From the NCBI RefSeq assembly GCF_003429005.1, contig NZ_QVQV01000001.1:310001-374000 (forward strand): DNA of 64,000 nt, written 5' to 3'. A model generated the notes under the pieces. It was not told where the DNA came from. It worked only from the letters and a program-made list of their open reading frames with translations, and searched no databases. The translations under genes were made by a program, and so were the position numbers. The DNA is from Paraburkholderia sp. DHOC27 (GTDB taxonomy: Bacteria > Pseudomonadota > Gammaproteobacteria > Burkholderiales > Burkholderiaceae). Position 1 is the first letter of the stretch. Every line of letters begins with the position of its first letter. Below are positions 1 through 8,973 of this stretch, in pieces.

Positions 1-606
1 CCGCTCCGCCTTCAGGTCCGGGCCAAGCGTATCGGCGGCGCGCGCCAGTTGACTCAACGGGCGCGTCGCGAGCCGCACTGCCAGCCAGCAACACGCGGCG
101 AGCACCGCCAGTTGCAACACCAGCACCCACGACAGCCACGGCGACAGCGGCGCGCTGGGCATGGGGTGATAGTCGATCGTGAGCGGCGTGCCGTCGCTCA
201 GTTGCAGATGCACCTGTAGGCGATCAGGGTCGCCCGTCACGCTGTTGGCCGTGAGCTTGTAGCGTTTGCCGATGCCCTCCGCGATGGATTGCGCGACACG
301 CGCCGAGAGCTCCGCATCCACGGGGCCACCGGCGGCGCCCGGTCCCAGCACGAAGGTGTAGGTGCGTCGCGCCAGCCGCGGCAACCACGCGGCGCGCTCA
401 TCCGGTGGCAGATGATCGAGCAGCGCGACCGAACTCGTGACCTCACGTTCGATGTAACCCATCATCACGTTGGTCATGGTCTGATCGCGCTCCGTGCGGG
501 TGAGCCAGACCGAGAGCGATTGCGTCAGCGCGAGGCTGACGAACAGGATTAGCGCGAGCCGTGCGAACAACGTGCGCGGCCCGCGCAACAGCGCCTTCAG
601 TTTCAT
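1..606 (-). CDS. Sensor histidine kinase, N-terminal part (cut by window edge)
   Basis: The first 202 codons of an inner-membrane sensor kinase are present; the catalytic half lies left of the window. A first hydrophobic segment lies at about residues 13-33 and a second at about 157-179, enclosing a periplasmic sensing loop of roughly 120 residues. The stretch after the second segment (TRPLSQLARAADTL) reads as the start of a HAMP linker. The ATG overlaps the stop of the upstream response regulator by four bases (ATGA), so the two are translationally coupled and form a cognate OmpR-type pair. The signal sensed cannot be told. No dimerisation or ATPase motif is visible in this fragment. Confidence 0.85.
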   Translation of the reverse strand, partial: MKLKALLRGPRTLFARLALILFVSLALTQSLSVWLTRTERDQTMTNVMMGYIEREVTSSVALLDHLPPDERAAWLPRLARRTYTFVLGPGAAGGPVDAELSARVAQSIAEGIGKRYKLTANSVTGDPDRLQVHLQLSDGTPLTIDYHPMPSAPLSPWLSWVLVLQLAVLAACCWLAVRLATRPLSQLARAADTLGPDLKAER

Positions 607-1343
607 GAATCGCCTTCGCTCATCGTCACGGCCGCTGAAAACACATAGCCTTCGCTGCGCAGCGTCTTGATGTAGCGCGGCTCGCGCGCGGTGTCCTGCA
701 AGCGTTGCCGCAGACGGCTGACAAGCAGGTCGATCGAGCGGTCGAACGGATCGGCCTGGCGGCCCTGGGTCAGGTTGAGCAGTTGATCGCGCGTGAGCAC
801 ACGCTGTGGATGATCGAGAAACACGCGCAGCAGACGATATTCCGCGCCGCTGAGCGCCACCATCGTGCCCTCCGCGTCGAGCAGGTGACGCGCCGTGGTA
901 TCGAGCCGCCAGTCGCCAAAGGCGATCATCGACGCGGTTTCCGTCACCTGCATGCCGGGCGGCAGCATACGCGCGCGACGCAACACCGAGCGGATGCGCG
1001 CCAGCAGTTCGCGCACGGCAAACGGCTTGGCGAGGTAGTCGTCAGCGCCCATCTCCAGCCCGACGATGCGATCGGTTTCCTCGCTGCGTGCGGTCAGCAT
1101 CAGCACCGGCACCGCGCGAAACTTGCCCGCCCGCAATTCGCGGCACAACACGAGGCCGTCTTCGCCTGGCAGCATCAGATCGAGCACGATCAGATCGGGC
1201 GCACCCTGTTCGAGGACGCTGCGCATCTGCCGGCCGTTGGCGGCCAGCGAAACGCGCATGCCGTTCTTCTCGAGGTAAGTGGCAATGAGTTCACGAATGC
1301 CGCGATCGTCATCGACGATCAGCACGTGGTCGGTGTTTTCCAT
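603..1343 (-). CDS. OmpR-family response regulator
   Basis: A 246-aa two-component response regulator. The N-terminal receiver domain has the acidic pair in VLIVDDDRG, the phospho-acceptor Asp in LIVLDLMLPGEDGL, the conserved Thr in LMLTAR and the Lys in YLAKPF. The C-terminal half is an OmpR/PhoB winged helix ending in YIKTLRSEGYVF. The ATG at 1343 is chosen because it places the receiver domain directly at the N-terminus; the reading frame is open further upstream but that sequence looks non-coding. It is followed with a four-base overlap by its sensor kinase. Target genes are unknown. Confidence 0.93.
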   Translation of the reverse strand: MENTDHVLIVDDDRGIRELIATYLEKNGMRVSLAANGRQMRSVLEQGAPDLIVLDLMLPGEDGLVLCRELRAGKFRAVPVLMLTARSEETDRIVGLEMGADDYLAKPFAVRELLARIRSVLRRARMLPPGMQVTETASMIAFGDWRLDTTARHLLDAEGTMVALSGAEYRLLRVFLDHPQRVLTRDQLLNLTQGRQADPFDRSIDLLVSRLRQRLQDTAREPRYIKTLRSEGYVFSAAVTMSEGDS

Positions 1344-1469
1344 CAAGCGGCCCATCCCTCCTGCGATTGAAACGCACCCTGCTGACATTGACCAGCGAAC
1401 ACTGCACGGGGTGCGCCAGCTCCGCTGCAAGTCCACCCGCCACGAAGGCGAGAATCGCCATCAACCGTC

Positions 1470-1865
1470 TCATGCATCCTCCACGACGGATGAACTGGCG
1501 CCATTGGCCACGCCGGCCTCCAGCGTATACGGGTCGATACCTTCCAGGCAACCAATGTTGGCGCGCCACATGCGCGGATCCGTGCGCGTCTGATGGAACG
1601 GATAAATACCGCAGTGCTTGCAGAAGTAGTGCTTCGCCGTGCGCGTATTGAACTGATACAGCGTGAGCGATTCCTCGCCGCTCAGAATCTTCAGCTCGGC
1701 GGCCGCGAAGGCCGGCGTCATGAGCGCGCCCTTGCGGCGGCACAAGCTGCAGTTGCAGCGCGTTGCGGGAACCAGCGCGGTGTGGACTTCGAATGTCACG
1801 CTGCCACAGTGGCAGGAACCGCGCAGCAAAGCCGCATTTTCCAGCTGGGTCGTTTCAGTACTCAC
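1470..1865 (-). CDS. GFA (glutathione-dependent formaldehyde-activating)/CENP-V family protein
   Basis: About 131 aa with the zinc-binding cysteine pattern of the GFA family: GSCHCGSV near the N-terminus, then CNCSLCRRKG, then YFCKHCGIYPFH. Members bind glutathione or small thiols, but most have no proven substrate, so the formaldehyde role is only a family label. I prefer the GTG at 1865 because it leaves the usual short lead before the first CxC; no ATG fits well. It sits upstream of the two-component pair on the same strand with about 126 bases between. Confidence 0.85.
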   Translation of the reverse strand: MSTETTQLENAALLRGSCHCGSVTFEVHTALVPATRCNCSLCRRKGALMTPAFAAAELKILSGEESLTLYQFNTRTAKHYFCKHCGIYPFHQTRTDPRMWRANIGCLEGIDPYTLEAGVANGASSSVVEDA

Positions 1866-2089
1866 GGTGCACTCCGCAATAGCAATGGCTGCTTTATAGA
1901 TCACTATGCGCGAGGCTTTGTATCGCAATGTATCTATCGCTTCCCCTGACACAAAACATTGCACCCGCCCCGCCACGCCGACACAAGCCAGATACGAACG
2001 GACGTTTCAATACAGCCATGCCCGCTAGCGGCACGCCTTGCGTGCAGGTGGCGCTCCGTTTCTTGTTTTTCCTTCCACAGGACGCTGAA

Positions 2090-2656
2090 ATGTTCTCCCG
2101 ACTCAAACTCGCCACCACCGTGGCCGCGCTGGCCGGCTTCGCCGCGCTTGCTGCGCTCGCCACCAACCCGGCGGTAAGTTCCGCCGTCACACCCGATGCC
2201 ATCCAGCCCGGCGATCACAGCCTCGCGCCGGAATTCACCGGCATCGACAAATGGCTCAATAGCGAGCCGCTCACCATGCAGCAATTGCGCGGCAAGGTGG
2301 TGCTGGTGGATTTCTGGACCTACACGTGCATCAACTGCATTCACGTGCTGCCTTACGTGACATCCTGGAACCAGAAGTACAAGGATCAGGGGCTGGTGGT
2401 GGTGGGCGTGCACACACCCGAGTATCCGTTCGAACGCAACACGGATAACGTCAAGGCTGCCATCAAGCACTTCGGCATCACATACCCTGTCGCACAGGAC
2501 AACAGCAATGCCACCTGGAACGCCTACGACAACCAGTATTGGCCCGCGTTTTACCTGATCAACAAGAAAGGTCAGGTGGTTTATACGCACTTCGGCGAAG
2601 GCGACTACGACGAGACCGAAGCGAAGATCAAGGCGCTGCTGGCGGAGAACGGCTGA
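2090..2656 (+). CDS. Exported thioredoxin-like (TlpA/DipZ C-terminal type) protein
   Basis: A 188-aa protein starting MFSRLKLATT with a hydrophobic signal segment over about residues 6-30, so it should act in the periplasm. The active site is FWTYTCINCIHVLPY, a CxxC redox centre with the WTYTCINC context found in DipZ-type C-terminal domains and related redoxins. A later cis-Pro region (YWPAFYLINKKGQVV) completes the thioredoxin fold. The likely role is disulfide or peroxide chemistry in the cell envelope. The ATG at 2090 is chosen because it begins the signal peptide. No membrane DsbD-like partner is adjacent. Confidence 0.85.
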   Translation: MFSRLKLATTVAALAGFAALAALATNPAVSSAVTPDAIQPGDHSLAPEFTGIDKWLNSEPLTMQQLRGKVVLVDFWTYTCINCIHVLPYVTSWNQKYKDQGLVVVGVHTPEYPFERNTDNVKAAIKHFGITYPVAQDNSNATWNAYDNQYWPAFYLINKKGQVVYTHFGEGDYDETEAKIKALLAENG

Positions 2657-2719
2657 TCTGGCGCAGCCTGTATCATGGCGGCCTCGCAATCAATCACGAC
2701 TATCAGGAGGAAGACCGCC

Positions 2720-3040
2720 ATGACCGCCGCCACTCAATTCGATCAGGTTTCCGTTGTCAAACGCGCCAACGTCTACTTCGACGGCAAGTGTGTTTCGCAC
2801 ACCGTGCTGTTTGCCGACGGCACGCGCAAAACGCTCGGCGTGATTCTGCCCGGCACGCTCAATTTCGGCACCGACGCGCCGGAATTGATGGAAGTGCAGG
2901 CCGGCCAATGCCGCATCCGTCTCGACGGCAGCGACGAATGGAAAACCTACAGCGCGGGCGATTCGTTTTCGGTGCCAGGCAAGAGCCGCTTCGATATCGA
3001 CGTGATCGAAACGCTCGACTACGTGTGCAGCTACCTGTAA
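2720..3040 (+). CDS. ppnP: Pyrimidine/purine nucleoside phosphorylase
   Basis: A 106-aa single-domain cupin-like protein of the PpnP (YaiE, DUF1255) family, which splits several nucleosides with phosphate to give the free base and ribose 1-phosphate. Diagnostic stretches are [27 protein letters not shown] and the C-terminal [16 protein letters not shown]. Length matches the family. A clear AGGAGG at 2705-2710 sits ten bases before the ATG. It follows the thioredoxin-like gene by 63 bases on the same strand, but no functional link is evident. Confidence 0.95.
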   Translation: MTAATQFDQVSVVKRANVYFDGKCVSHTVLFADGTRKTLGVILPGTLNFGTDAPELMEVQAGQCRIRLDGSDEWKTYSAGDSFSVPGKSRFDIDVIETLDYVCSYL

Positions 3041-3142
3041 CGACAAATGCACTGCGCACCATGAAGCGCACCCTTTGCGCGCTTGGTGACAACTAGCGCT
3101 TGTCAGTTGACGAACCTGCCATTCGCCGATATTGTTCGGCTC

Positions 3143-3448
3143 ATGGCAGATTCAGACTTCATTCATCCAGGCATCACCGTCAGGCAGAACTGCCTCGAGC
3201 GGTTCAACCTCACCGTTACCGAGGGCGCGCAGGCGCTCGGCGTCAGCCGTCAGGCGCTGACCAACCTGTTGAGTGGCAAGGCCGGCATCTCGCCCGAAAT
3301 GGCCTTGCGGCTCGACAAGGCATTCGGCGGTGGCGCTGAAACCTGGTTGCAAAGACAGTTGCTTCACGATCTCGCCAAGGCACGCCTGCGGCTCGACGAA
3401 CTCAATGTCGTTTCCGTGGTGTCCGCGCAGCAGCCTGCATTGTTTTAG
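3143..3448 (+). CDS. HigA-family antitoxin-like XRE regulator (no HigB seen)
   Basis: A 101-aa helix-turn-helix protein of the HigA/VapI antidote type. Its N-terminal HPGITVRQNCLERFNLTV and HTH core ALGVSRQALTNLLSGKAGIS followed by PEMALRLDKAFGGGAETWLQ are characteristic. HigA normally neutralises the mRNA-cleaving toxin HigB and represses the operon, with higB usually directly upstream. Here the 102 bases upstream hold no HigB-sized frame, so this is an orphan antitoxin or a free-standing regulator. The ATG at 3143 gives the usual HigA N-terminus. Confidence 0.85.
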   Translation: MADSDFIHPGITVRQNCLERFNLTVTEGAQALGVSRQALTNLLSGKAGISPEMALRLDKAFGGGAETWLQRQLLHDLAKARLRLDELNVVSVVSAQQPALF

Positions 3449-3556
3449 GCGTCGGAGGTCTAGCGCCTGGTCCCGTCCGCTGCACCCGCATTACTAGCAT
3501 CACCCGCAACATCTGAAGTAGCGGTCCCAATCTGTTAGCAAAGTTGCCTCGAACTC

Positions 3557-3576
3557 GCGAACCGTCGTGGGTTCGC
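3557..3576 (+). terminator. Candidate rho-independent terminator downstream of the HigA-like gene
   Basis: A perfect 7-bp stem, GCGAACC paired with GGTTCGC across a 6-base loop, is followed by CTTGTTTCGTCCTTATTTT, a T-rich though interrupted tract. It lies about 110 bases after the HigA-like stop and before the MFS gene, in a 268-base gap that otherwise shows no gene. Confidence 0.5.
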
Positions 3577-3716
3577 CTTGTTTCGTCCTTATTTTCGCCC
3601 TGATTTCTTAGCATCACTAATTTTTTATTCGACCCGGCTCGAAGGGCGTTTTGCGCCCTGCTGATCTGCAACCGGTCGCCATAGAACCTGCTGTCTCCTC
3701 TACGCCGAGTGTGAGC

Positions 3717-4985
3717 ATGCTGAACGATCATCGTCGTTTCTATACGTTTCTCGCTGGGAGCTTTTGCGCGAGCATTGGCGGGTGGATCAACTTCCTCGCC
3801 ATTCTGAACCTTGCCACGTACCGCTTCGACGCGCGGCCCTTCGATCTCGTCGTGCTGAGCGCGGCCTTGCTCGTGCCGCCCATCCTGCTGACGCGCGTGA
3901 TCAGCAAGGTATGCGAACGTCACGCGAGTACACGTGTGCTCGTTTCGGCCCTGGCGCTGACGCTGCTCACGACCGCCGCGTTGCTGTGGATCGGCAACTT
4001 CCCCGCTTTTCTCGCGGTGGTCGCGCTCAAGTCGGCGGCACTCGGATTCACGGATCCCGCGGAGACAACCTACGTCACCTCGTGCATCGAAGATGCGCAG
4101 CAAAGCCGGGCCTTCCGGCTGCTGAATCTGGCGCAGAGCATGGCCAAAATCTGCGCGCCCGCCGCCGGCGGACTGGTGGCCGCATGGGCCGGTGACAATC
4201 AAACGGTGCAGGTGTCGCTCGTGTTCATCGCCGTGGCAATCGTGCTGATCGCGGCGTCCAATGTGCGGGGACGAGGTGCATGGGCACGTGGCGCGTCGAC
4301 AACGCAAGCCGCGTCCGCAGAGGCCAACCAACCTGCAAACCCACGCGCCACCTTCACCGGCGCGATCGTCCCGCTATTGCTCTGCGTGGGCACTTCCTTC
4401 GCGCTGGGCGCCGCCGTCAACAACCAGTTTCCGTTGATGCTGCGCAACCAGGGCTTCGCCAAATCCGTGCTCGGCACGGTCGTGTCGTGTTCCGCACTTG
4501 GCGGCGTGCTCGGTAGTCTGTTGCCGACGGGACGCAGCGCGCGTCGCACAGAACTGGGCGCGTTGCTTTTCCCGGCGCTCGTGACGTCCGGTGTATTCGT
4601 CGCCATAGGCGGCATCTTCCGCTTGCCGCTGTGGCCAGGTGAATGCCTGCTGGCACTGGCTTTCTTCATGACGGGACTTGTCGGCGCACGTTTTCGCATT
4701 GCATGCCGCCTGTTCATTGCCGAGCGGCTCGCGGATCAGGTTGCCAGCGCCAGCGCGGCGATGCAATCCACTGGCATGTTCATGCAATTCGTCGCGCCCT
4801 GCTTCGGCGCCTTGCTAAGCAGCCTGCTTTCGACAAGCGCAGTGTTCGTCGTGCTGGGCACGCTGTCTGCAGTTAGCCTGGCAGCGGTCGCCCTGCGGTA
4901 TGGCCTGCGTCGCGATGCAGATTCCGTTGAGCCCGCAACGTCCCCGGTACGCGCCGATCCAGCTACTGCCGTGGTGTCCGACTAG
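3717..4985 (+). CDS. MFS transporter
   Basis: About 422 aa with alternating hydrophobic segments consistent with 11-12 transmembrane helices (for example LAGSFCASIGGWINFLAIL, LVVLSAALLVPPILLT, LVSALALTLLTTAALLW), split by a polar loop near residues 190-220. The arrangement and motifs such as DPAETTYVTSCIEDAQQSRAFRL resemble the MFS subgroup that includes enterobactin-exporter-like carriers. The substrate cannot be inferred. The ATG at 3717 is preferred; a GTG two codons upstream and a TTG at 3651 are in frame. It stands alone on the plus strand. Confidence 0.85.
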   Translation: MLNDHRRFYTFLAGSFCASIGGWINFLAILNLATYRFDARPFDLVVLSAALLVPPILLTRVISKVCERHASTRVLVSALALTLLTTAALLWIGNFPAFLAVVALKSAALGFTDPAETTYVTSCIEDAQQSRAFRLLNLAQSMAKICAPAAGGLVAAWAGDNQTVQVSLVFIAVAIVLIAASNVRGRGAWARGASTTQAASAEANQPANPRATFTGAIVPLLLCVGTSFALGAAVNNQFPLMLRNQGFAKSVLGTVVSCSALGGVLGSLLPTGRSARRTELGALLFPALVTSGVFVAIGGIFRLPLWPGECLLALAFFMTGLVGARFRIACRLFIAERLADQVASASAAMQSTGMFMQFVAPCFGALLSSLLSTSAVFVVLGTLSAVSLAAVALRYGLRRDADSVEPATSPVRADPATAVVSD

Positions 4986-5093
4986 AGCACATCATGCGTC
5001 CTGTCACGCGTGAGGAGGCCGACGTGCTGCGTCGATCCGCGCTATGCTTTCCGTTCGATACGCCCGGCATCTTCATCTCACGCGGAGTCCATC

Positions 5094-6089
5094 ATGCAAT
5101 ACCGCAAGTTCGGCCGCACCGGCCTCACTGTTTCCCGCCTGTGTCTCGGCACGATGACATTTGGCTTGCAGACCGAAGAAAGCGTTTCACATCGCATCCT
5201 CGATAAGGCCGTCGAAGCCGGCGTGAATTTCATCGACACCGCCGACGTTTATCCGCTCGGCGGCGGCGAAGAACATGCGGGACGTACCGAGGAAATCGTC
5301 GGACGCTGGATGAAAGGCAAGCGCGACCGCTTCATCGTAGCGACCAAGGCGGTGGGGAAAGTCGGGCCGTCGTCGTGGGACCAGGGTGCGTCGCGCAAAC
5401 ACCTGCTCGATGCCATCGACGCGTCATTGCGGCGCCTCGACACCGATTACGTCGATCTGTACCAGTTGCACTCCGACGATCGCGACACGCCGCTCGACGA
5501 AACCCTCGAAGCGCTCGACGTCATCGTTCGCTCGGGCAAGGCGCGTTACATCGGCGTGTCGAACTTTCTGGCCTATCGGCTTGCGCGTGCATTGGGACGT
5601 GCGGATGTGCTGCGCGTGGCCCGCTTCGTGTCCGTGCAGCCGCGCTACAACCTGCTATTCCGCCAGATCGAGCGCGAACTCCTGCCGCTCGTGGACGAAG
5701 AACAACTCGCCGTGATTCCGTACAACCCGCTTGCGGGCGGTCTGCTGACCGGCAAGCATCGGCACGACATCAAGCCGGATTCCGGGCGCTTCACGGCCAG
5801 CGTGGGCTCGGCAGGCAAGACGTATCAGGATCGCTACTGGCATGAGCGTGAGTTCGAAACGATCGACAAGCTGAATGCGATCGCCAAACAATCCGGCACG
5901 CCGCTGACGAAACTGTCGCTCGCATGGGTGCTGGCGAACCCGCTGGTTACGTCCGCGATCATCGGCGCGAGCCATCCGGATCAACTGACGGACACGCTCA
6001 GCACGATTGATTTCAAACTGGACGAAGAGCTAAAGACGCAACTCGACGATACGACCGTCGAATATCGATGGGGGGATGCGTTGCGATAA
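5094..6089 (+). CDS. Aldo/keto reductase
   Basis: A 331-aa NADPH-dependent oxidoreductase with a TIM-barrel fold. It carries the family landmarks MQYRKFGRTGLTVSRLCLG, the catalytic Asp/Tyr in FIDTADVYPLGGGEE, the Lys in FIVATKAVG, the His in LYQLHSDD and the cofactor-binding tail ANPLVTSAIIGASHP. Members reduce carbonyl groups on sugars, aldehydes or ketones; the substrate is unknown. The start at 5094 gives the canonical N-terminus. The gene is monocistronic and ends in front of a strong shared terminator. Confidence 0.93.
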   Translation: MQYRKFGRTGLTVSRLCLGTMTFGLQTEESVSHRILDKAVEAGVNFIDTADVYPLGGGEEHAGRTEEIVGRWMKGKRDRFIVATKAVGKVGPSSWDQGASRKHLLDAIDASLRRLDTDYVDLYQLHSDDRDTPLDETLEALDVIVRSGKARYIGVSNFLAYRLARALGRADVLRVARFVSVQPRYNLLFRQIERELLPLVDEEQLAVIPYNPLAGGLLTGKHRHDIKPDSGRFTASVGSAGKTYQDRYWHEREFETIDKLNAIAKQSGTPLTKLSLAWVLANPLVTSAIIGASHPDQLTDTLSTIDFKLDEELKTQLDDTTVEYRWGDALR

Positions 6090-6127
6090 CGCTCGATTAA
6101 CAGCGATCAACGCGCGCCTCAGAAAAG

Positions 6128-6154
6128 AAGGGTTCGCCTCAACCGCGAACCCTT
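6128..6154. terminator. Bidirectional terminator between convergent aldo/keto reductase and glucokinase genes
   Basis: A perfect 10-bp stem (AAGGGTTCGC with GCGAACCCTT) surrounds a 7-base loop. T-rich sequence follows on the plus side and A-rich sequence (AGAAAAG) precedes it, so it can terminate both strands. It sits 39 bases after one stop and 17 bases before the other. Confidence 0.85.
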
Positions 6155-6170
6155 CCTTTATTGACTCACA

Positions 6171-7136
6171 TCATTCGAACGCACCCGTACGCTGCGTCGC
6201 CTCCGGCAACTGCCGCGTTTCGCGCAGCGAGCGCGGATGCCACAGCCGCGCGCCGCCTTCGATCCCCGCATCGTTCGATACGGTCTTGACGTTATCCGGC
6301 AGCTTGAACGTGAGACGCGCGGCATTGCCGCCGCCGATCCACAGCTTGTCGTAGTTCACGAGCGAGGCCAGAATGCCGATCACCTTTTCGACGCGCTTGT
6401 TCCAGCGTTTGTTGCCCGCCTTCATGCGCGCGGCGTCGCCAATGTACTCGTCGTATGCGTGATTCTTGCTGACCGGGTGATGCGCGAGTTCGAGGTGCGG
6501 CATCAGTTCGCCGTCGCGAAAGAGCGCGGTGCCCGCGCCCGTGCCGAGCGTCAGCACGAATTCGATACCGTGTCCTTCGATGGCCGCGAAACCCTGCACT
6601 TCCGCGTCGTTGATCATGCGCACCGGCAAGCCGCCGAGGCGCGTTGCCAGCGACTCGGCAATCGGTACGTCATGCCAGCCTTCGATGCCGAAGTGCGGCG
6701 CCGTCAGCACACGGTTATTGCGGACCACGCCAGGAAAGCCGATGGAAATGCGCGTGGCCGGATGCTCCGCCATGAGCGGCTCGACCAGCTTCACGAGTTC
6801 GTCCACCAGTTGATCCGGCGTGCACGGATGCGGTGTAGCCACGCGCAACCGCTCCGTCAACATCTTGCCGTTGCCGTCGATGACAGCCGCCTTCAGGCCC
6901 GTGCCGCCCACGTCGACGGCAAGAATCCGCTCTGCGCCGCCGGAATGGCCCGCGCGTTTGGCGCTGGGCTTGGTGACGGACTTGTTGGCCAACTGCGTGG
7001 CCAGCTTGCCGGTCACTTTCTTGGCCGCCTTCGCTGAATCAGCGGCCGCCTTTGCGCCCGACTTCGCAACCGTCGCCGCGCTTCGTTTCGGGCCCGCTTT
7101 TGTTGCGCTCTTCACAGTGCTTTTGCGTGTCGCCAC
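6171..7136 (-). CDS. ppgK: Polyphosphate glucokinase (ROK family) with a histone-H1-like basic N-terminal tail
   Basis: A 321-aa sugar kinase. The catalytic part begins with the ROK phosphate-binding loop ILAVDVGGTGLKAAVID and includes ISIGFPGVV, LTLGTGAGTALFRDGE, LELAHHP and KLWIGGGNAARL, the pattern of polyphosphate/ATP glucokinases that make glucose 6-phosphate. Before it lies a tail of about 65 residues built from Lys, Ala, Ser and Thr with roughly 13 Lys, 3 Arg and a single Asp, resembling histone H1. The GTG at 7136 is preceded by AAAAGGGGACC, and no later start with a good ribosome site removes the whole tail. It follows zwf by 67 bases, so product and next enzyme are co-encoded. Polyphosphate rather than ATP use is inferred from family. 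Confidence 0.85.
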   Translation of the reverse strand: MATRKSTVKSATKAGPKRSAATVAKSGAKAAADSAKAAKKVTGKLATQLANKSVTKPSAKRAGHSGGAERILAVDVGGTGLKAAVIDGNGKMLTERLRVATPHPCTPDQLVDELVKLVEPLMAEHPATRISIGFPGVVRNNRVLTAPHFGIEGWHDVPIAESLATRLGGLPVRMINDAEVQGFAAIEGHGIEFVLTLGTGAGTALFRDGELMPHLELAHHPVSKNHAYDEYIGDAARMKAGNKRWNKRVEKVIGILASLVNYDKLWIGGGNAARLTFKLPDNVKTVSNDAGIEGGARLWHPRSLRETRQLPEATQRTGAFE

Positions 7137-7203
7137 GTTGGTCCCCTTTTCATGTGCCGGTATACCGGTGATGGAGTGATTCGGTGTCCCGATGACCCAG
7201 GTT

Positions 7204-8799
7204 CTACTTCTTGTCCGCGTCGCGTTGCAAAGGCCGCCAGGTGTGGCCGTCGCGCGCCAGCAGGGCATCCGCTTCAGCCGGGCCCTCGCTGCCCGCCGGA
7301 TAGCCATGCACCGGCACCGGATCGCCCTTCGGATGCAGCACGTCGTCCACGGCGGCCCAGCTCGTCTCGATGCTGTCGGCACGCTGGAACAGCGTCTCGT
7401 CGCCGAGCATGCAATCGTAAAGCAGCGTTTCGTAGCCCACGTTCGGGCTCTCTGCGAAAAAATCGTTGTAGTTGAAGGCGGACTGCACCGCGCCGATCTG
7501 CATCACGGGGCCGGGCGTCTTCACGTTGAAATCGAAACTGGTGCCGTGCGTCGGATCGATACGCAGGGTCAGCACGTTGGGCGTCAAGGCATCCACGGGC
7601 GTATCGCGGAACATGCGGAACGGCACCGCCTTGAGTTGCACGGCAATTTCCGTGCGGCGCGCGGCCAGGCGCTTGCCGGTGCGCAGATAAAACGGCACGC
7701 CGGCCCAGCGCCAGTTTTCGATAAACACGCGCGCAGCAGCGTACGTCTCGGTCTTGCTGTCCGGCGCCACGTTCGGCTCCTGACGATAGCCCTGTCCCGC
7801 CGGCCCCTTCTCGTACTGACCGAACACCACGTCATCCATCTTTAGCGGCTGGATGGCATCGAAGATATCGGCCTTCTTGTCGCGCACGGCTTTGGCATCG
7901 AAGGAATTGGGCGGCTCCATGGCCACCATGCCCAGCAACTGGAACAGGTGATTCGGCAGCATGTCGCGAAACGCGCCGGTCTGTTCGTAGAACCCGCCGC
8001 GCCCTTCCACGCCGAGCGTTTCCGCCGCCGTGATCTGCACGCTTTCGATGTACTCGCGCCGCCATACCGGCTCGAACAACGCATTGGCGAAGCGCACCGC
8101 CATGATGCTTTGCACCGTGTCCTTGCCGAGGAAGTGGTCGATGCGATAGATCTGCTCTTCGTTCGCATACGTGAGGATGTGTTCGTTCAGATCGCGCGCC
8201 GAAGCCAGGTCCGTGCCGAACGGCTTCTCGATCACCAGCCGGCGAAAGCCCTTGCCGTCCTCGCCCTCTTTCAGCAAACCGGACTTGCCGAGGTGCTCGG
8301 AGATCGGCTTGAAGAAGCGCGACGTCACTGCGAGATAGAACACCACGTTGCCGTCCGGCGTGTTCTCCAGTTTTTGCTTGAGTTTCGAAAACGTGTCCTC
8401 GCTCTCGAACTCGCCCGCCATGTATTCGAGGCGCTGCGCGAGCGAGTCCCACGCTTTCTCATCGAGCTTGGCGGTGTGGAAGGTGCTGGCCTTGTCGGCG
8501 GCGAATTGCTGCAATGCCTTGGAGAGATCGTCGCGCCACGCGCTGGTTTCCTGCTCGCCATGATTCACGCCGATGATCTTCATCTGCGGATCGAGCAGGC
8601 CGTCCACGGTCAGGTTGTAGAGCGCCGGCATCAGCAGACGCTTGGTGAGGTCGCCCCCTGCGCCGAAGATAACCAGCGTGCACGGCGGCGCGGGCCGCTT
8701 GCCCGCCGGCGCGGACGACGCAGACGACGCGGGCGCCGTGGGATGGGAATCCAGCTTGGTGCTGGCGGAGGAATCGGGTGCGTTCGGGTTGGTCGGCAT
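7204..8799 (-). CDS. zwf: Glucose-6-phosphate 1-dehydrogenase
   Basis: A 531-aa NADP-dependent enzyme oxidising glucose 6-phosphate to 6-phosphogluconolactone, entry to the pentose phosphate and Entner-Doudoroff routes. It has the nucleotide-binding LVIFGAGGDLTKRLLMPALYNL near residue 42, the catalytic RIDHFLGKDTVQSIMAVRFAN and the conserved NHLFQLLGMVAMEPP. An N-terminal extension of about 40 Ser/Ala/Pro-rich residues (MPTNPNAPDSSASTK onward) precedes the Rossmann fold and is longer than in most relatives. The ATG at 8799 has weak ribosome-site support. It is followed by polyphosphate glucokinase, giving a glucose to 6-phosphogluconolactone pair. Confidence 0.96.
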   Translation of the reverse strand: MPTNPNAPDSSASTKLDSHPTAPASSASSAPAGKRPAPPCTLVIFGAGGDLTKRLLMPALYNLTVDGLLDPQMKIIGVNHGEQETSAWRDDLSKALQQFAADKASTFHTAKLDEKAWDSLAQRLEYMAGEFESEDTFSKLKQKLENTPDGNVVFYLAVTSRFFKPISEHLGKSGLLKEGEDGKGFRRLVIEKPFGTDLASARDLNEHILTYANEEQIYRIDHFLGKDTVQSIMAVRFANALFEPVWRREYIESVQITAAETLGVEGRGGFYEQTGAFRDMLPNHLFQLLGMVAMEPPNSFDAKAVRDKKADIFDAIQPLKMDDVVFGQYEKGPAGQGYRQEPNVAPDSKTETYAAARVFIENWRWAGVPFYLRTGKRLAARRTEIAVQLKAVPFRMFRDTPVDALTPNVLTLRIDPTHGTSFDFNVKTPGPVMQIGAVQSAFNYNDFFAESPNVGYETLLYDCMLGDETLFQRADSIETSWAAVDDVLHPKGDPVPVHGYPAGSEGPAEADALLARDGHTWRPLQRDADKK

Positions 8800-8973
8800 G
8801 GGGTTCACTTTGCTGGAAGAACGAAAGAAAACTAACGGACGCCAATGGAACGACGTGGCACTACATAAAAGACCAGGCCCGCCGCCGCACAGTTCAAAAA
8901 CAGTCGCGAATCGTCGGGATGCAGGGATTCTGTAATGCGCCGATGCGCAGCCACAAACAGCCACAAGCAGCCG

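Noticed and set aside
1309..1473. A 54-codon minus-strand frame whose ATG overlaps the GFA-family stop (ATGA) and which has a hydrophobic start
   Set aside because: It runs into the response regulator's start in another frame, its second half is basic and random-looking, and nothing supports it beyond the overlap.
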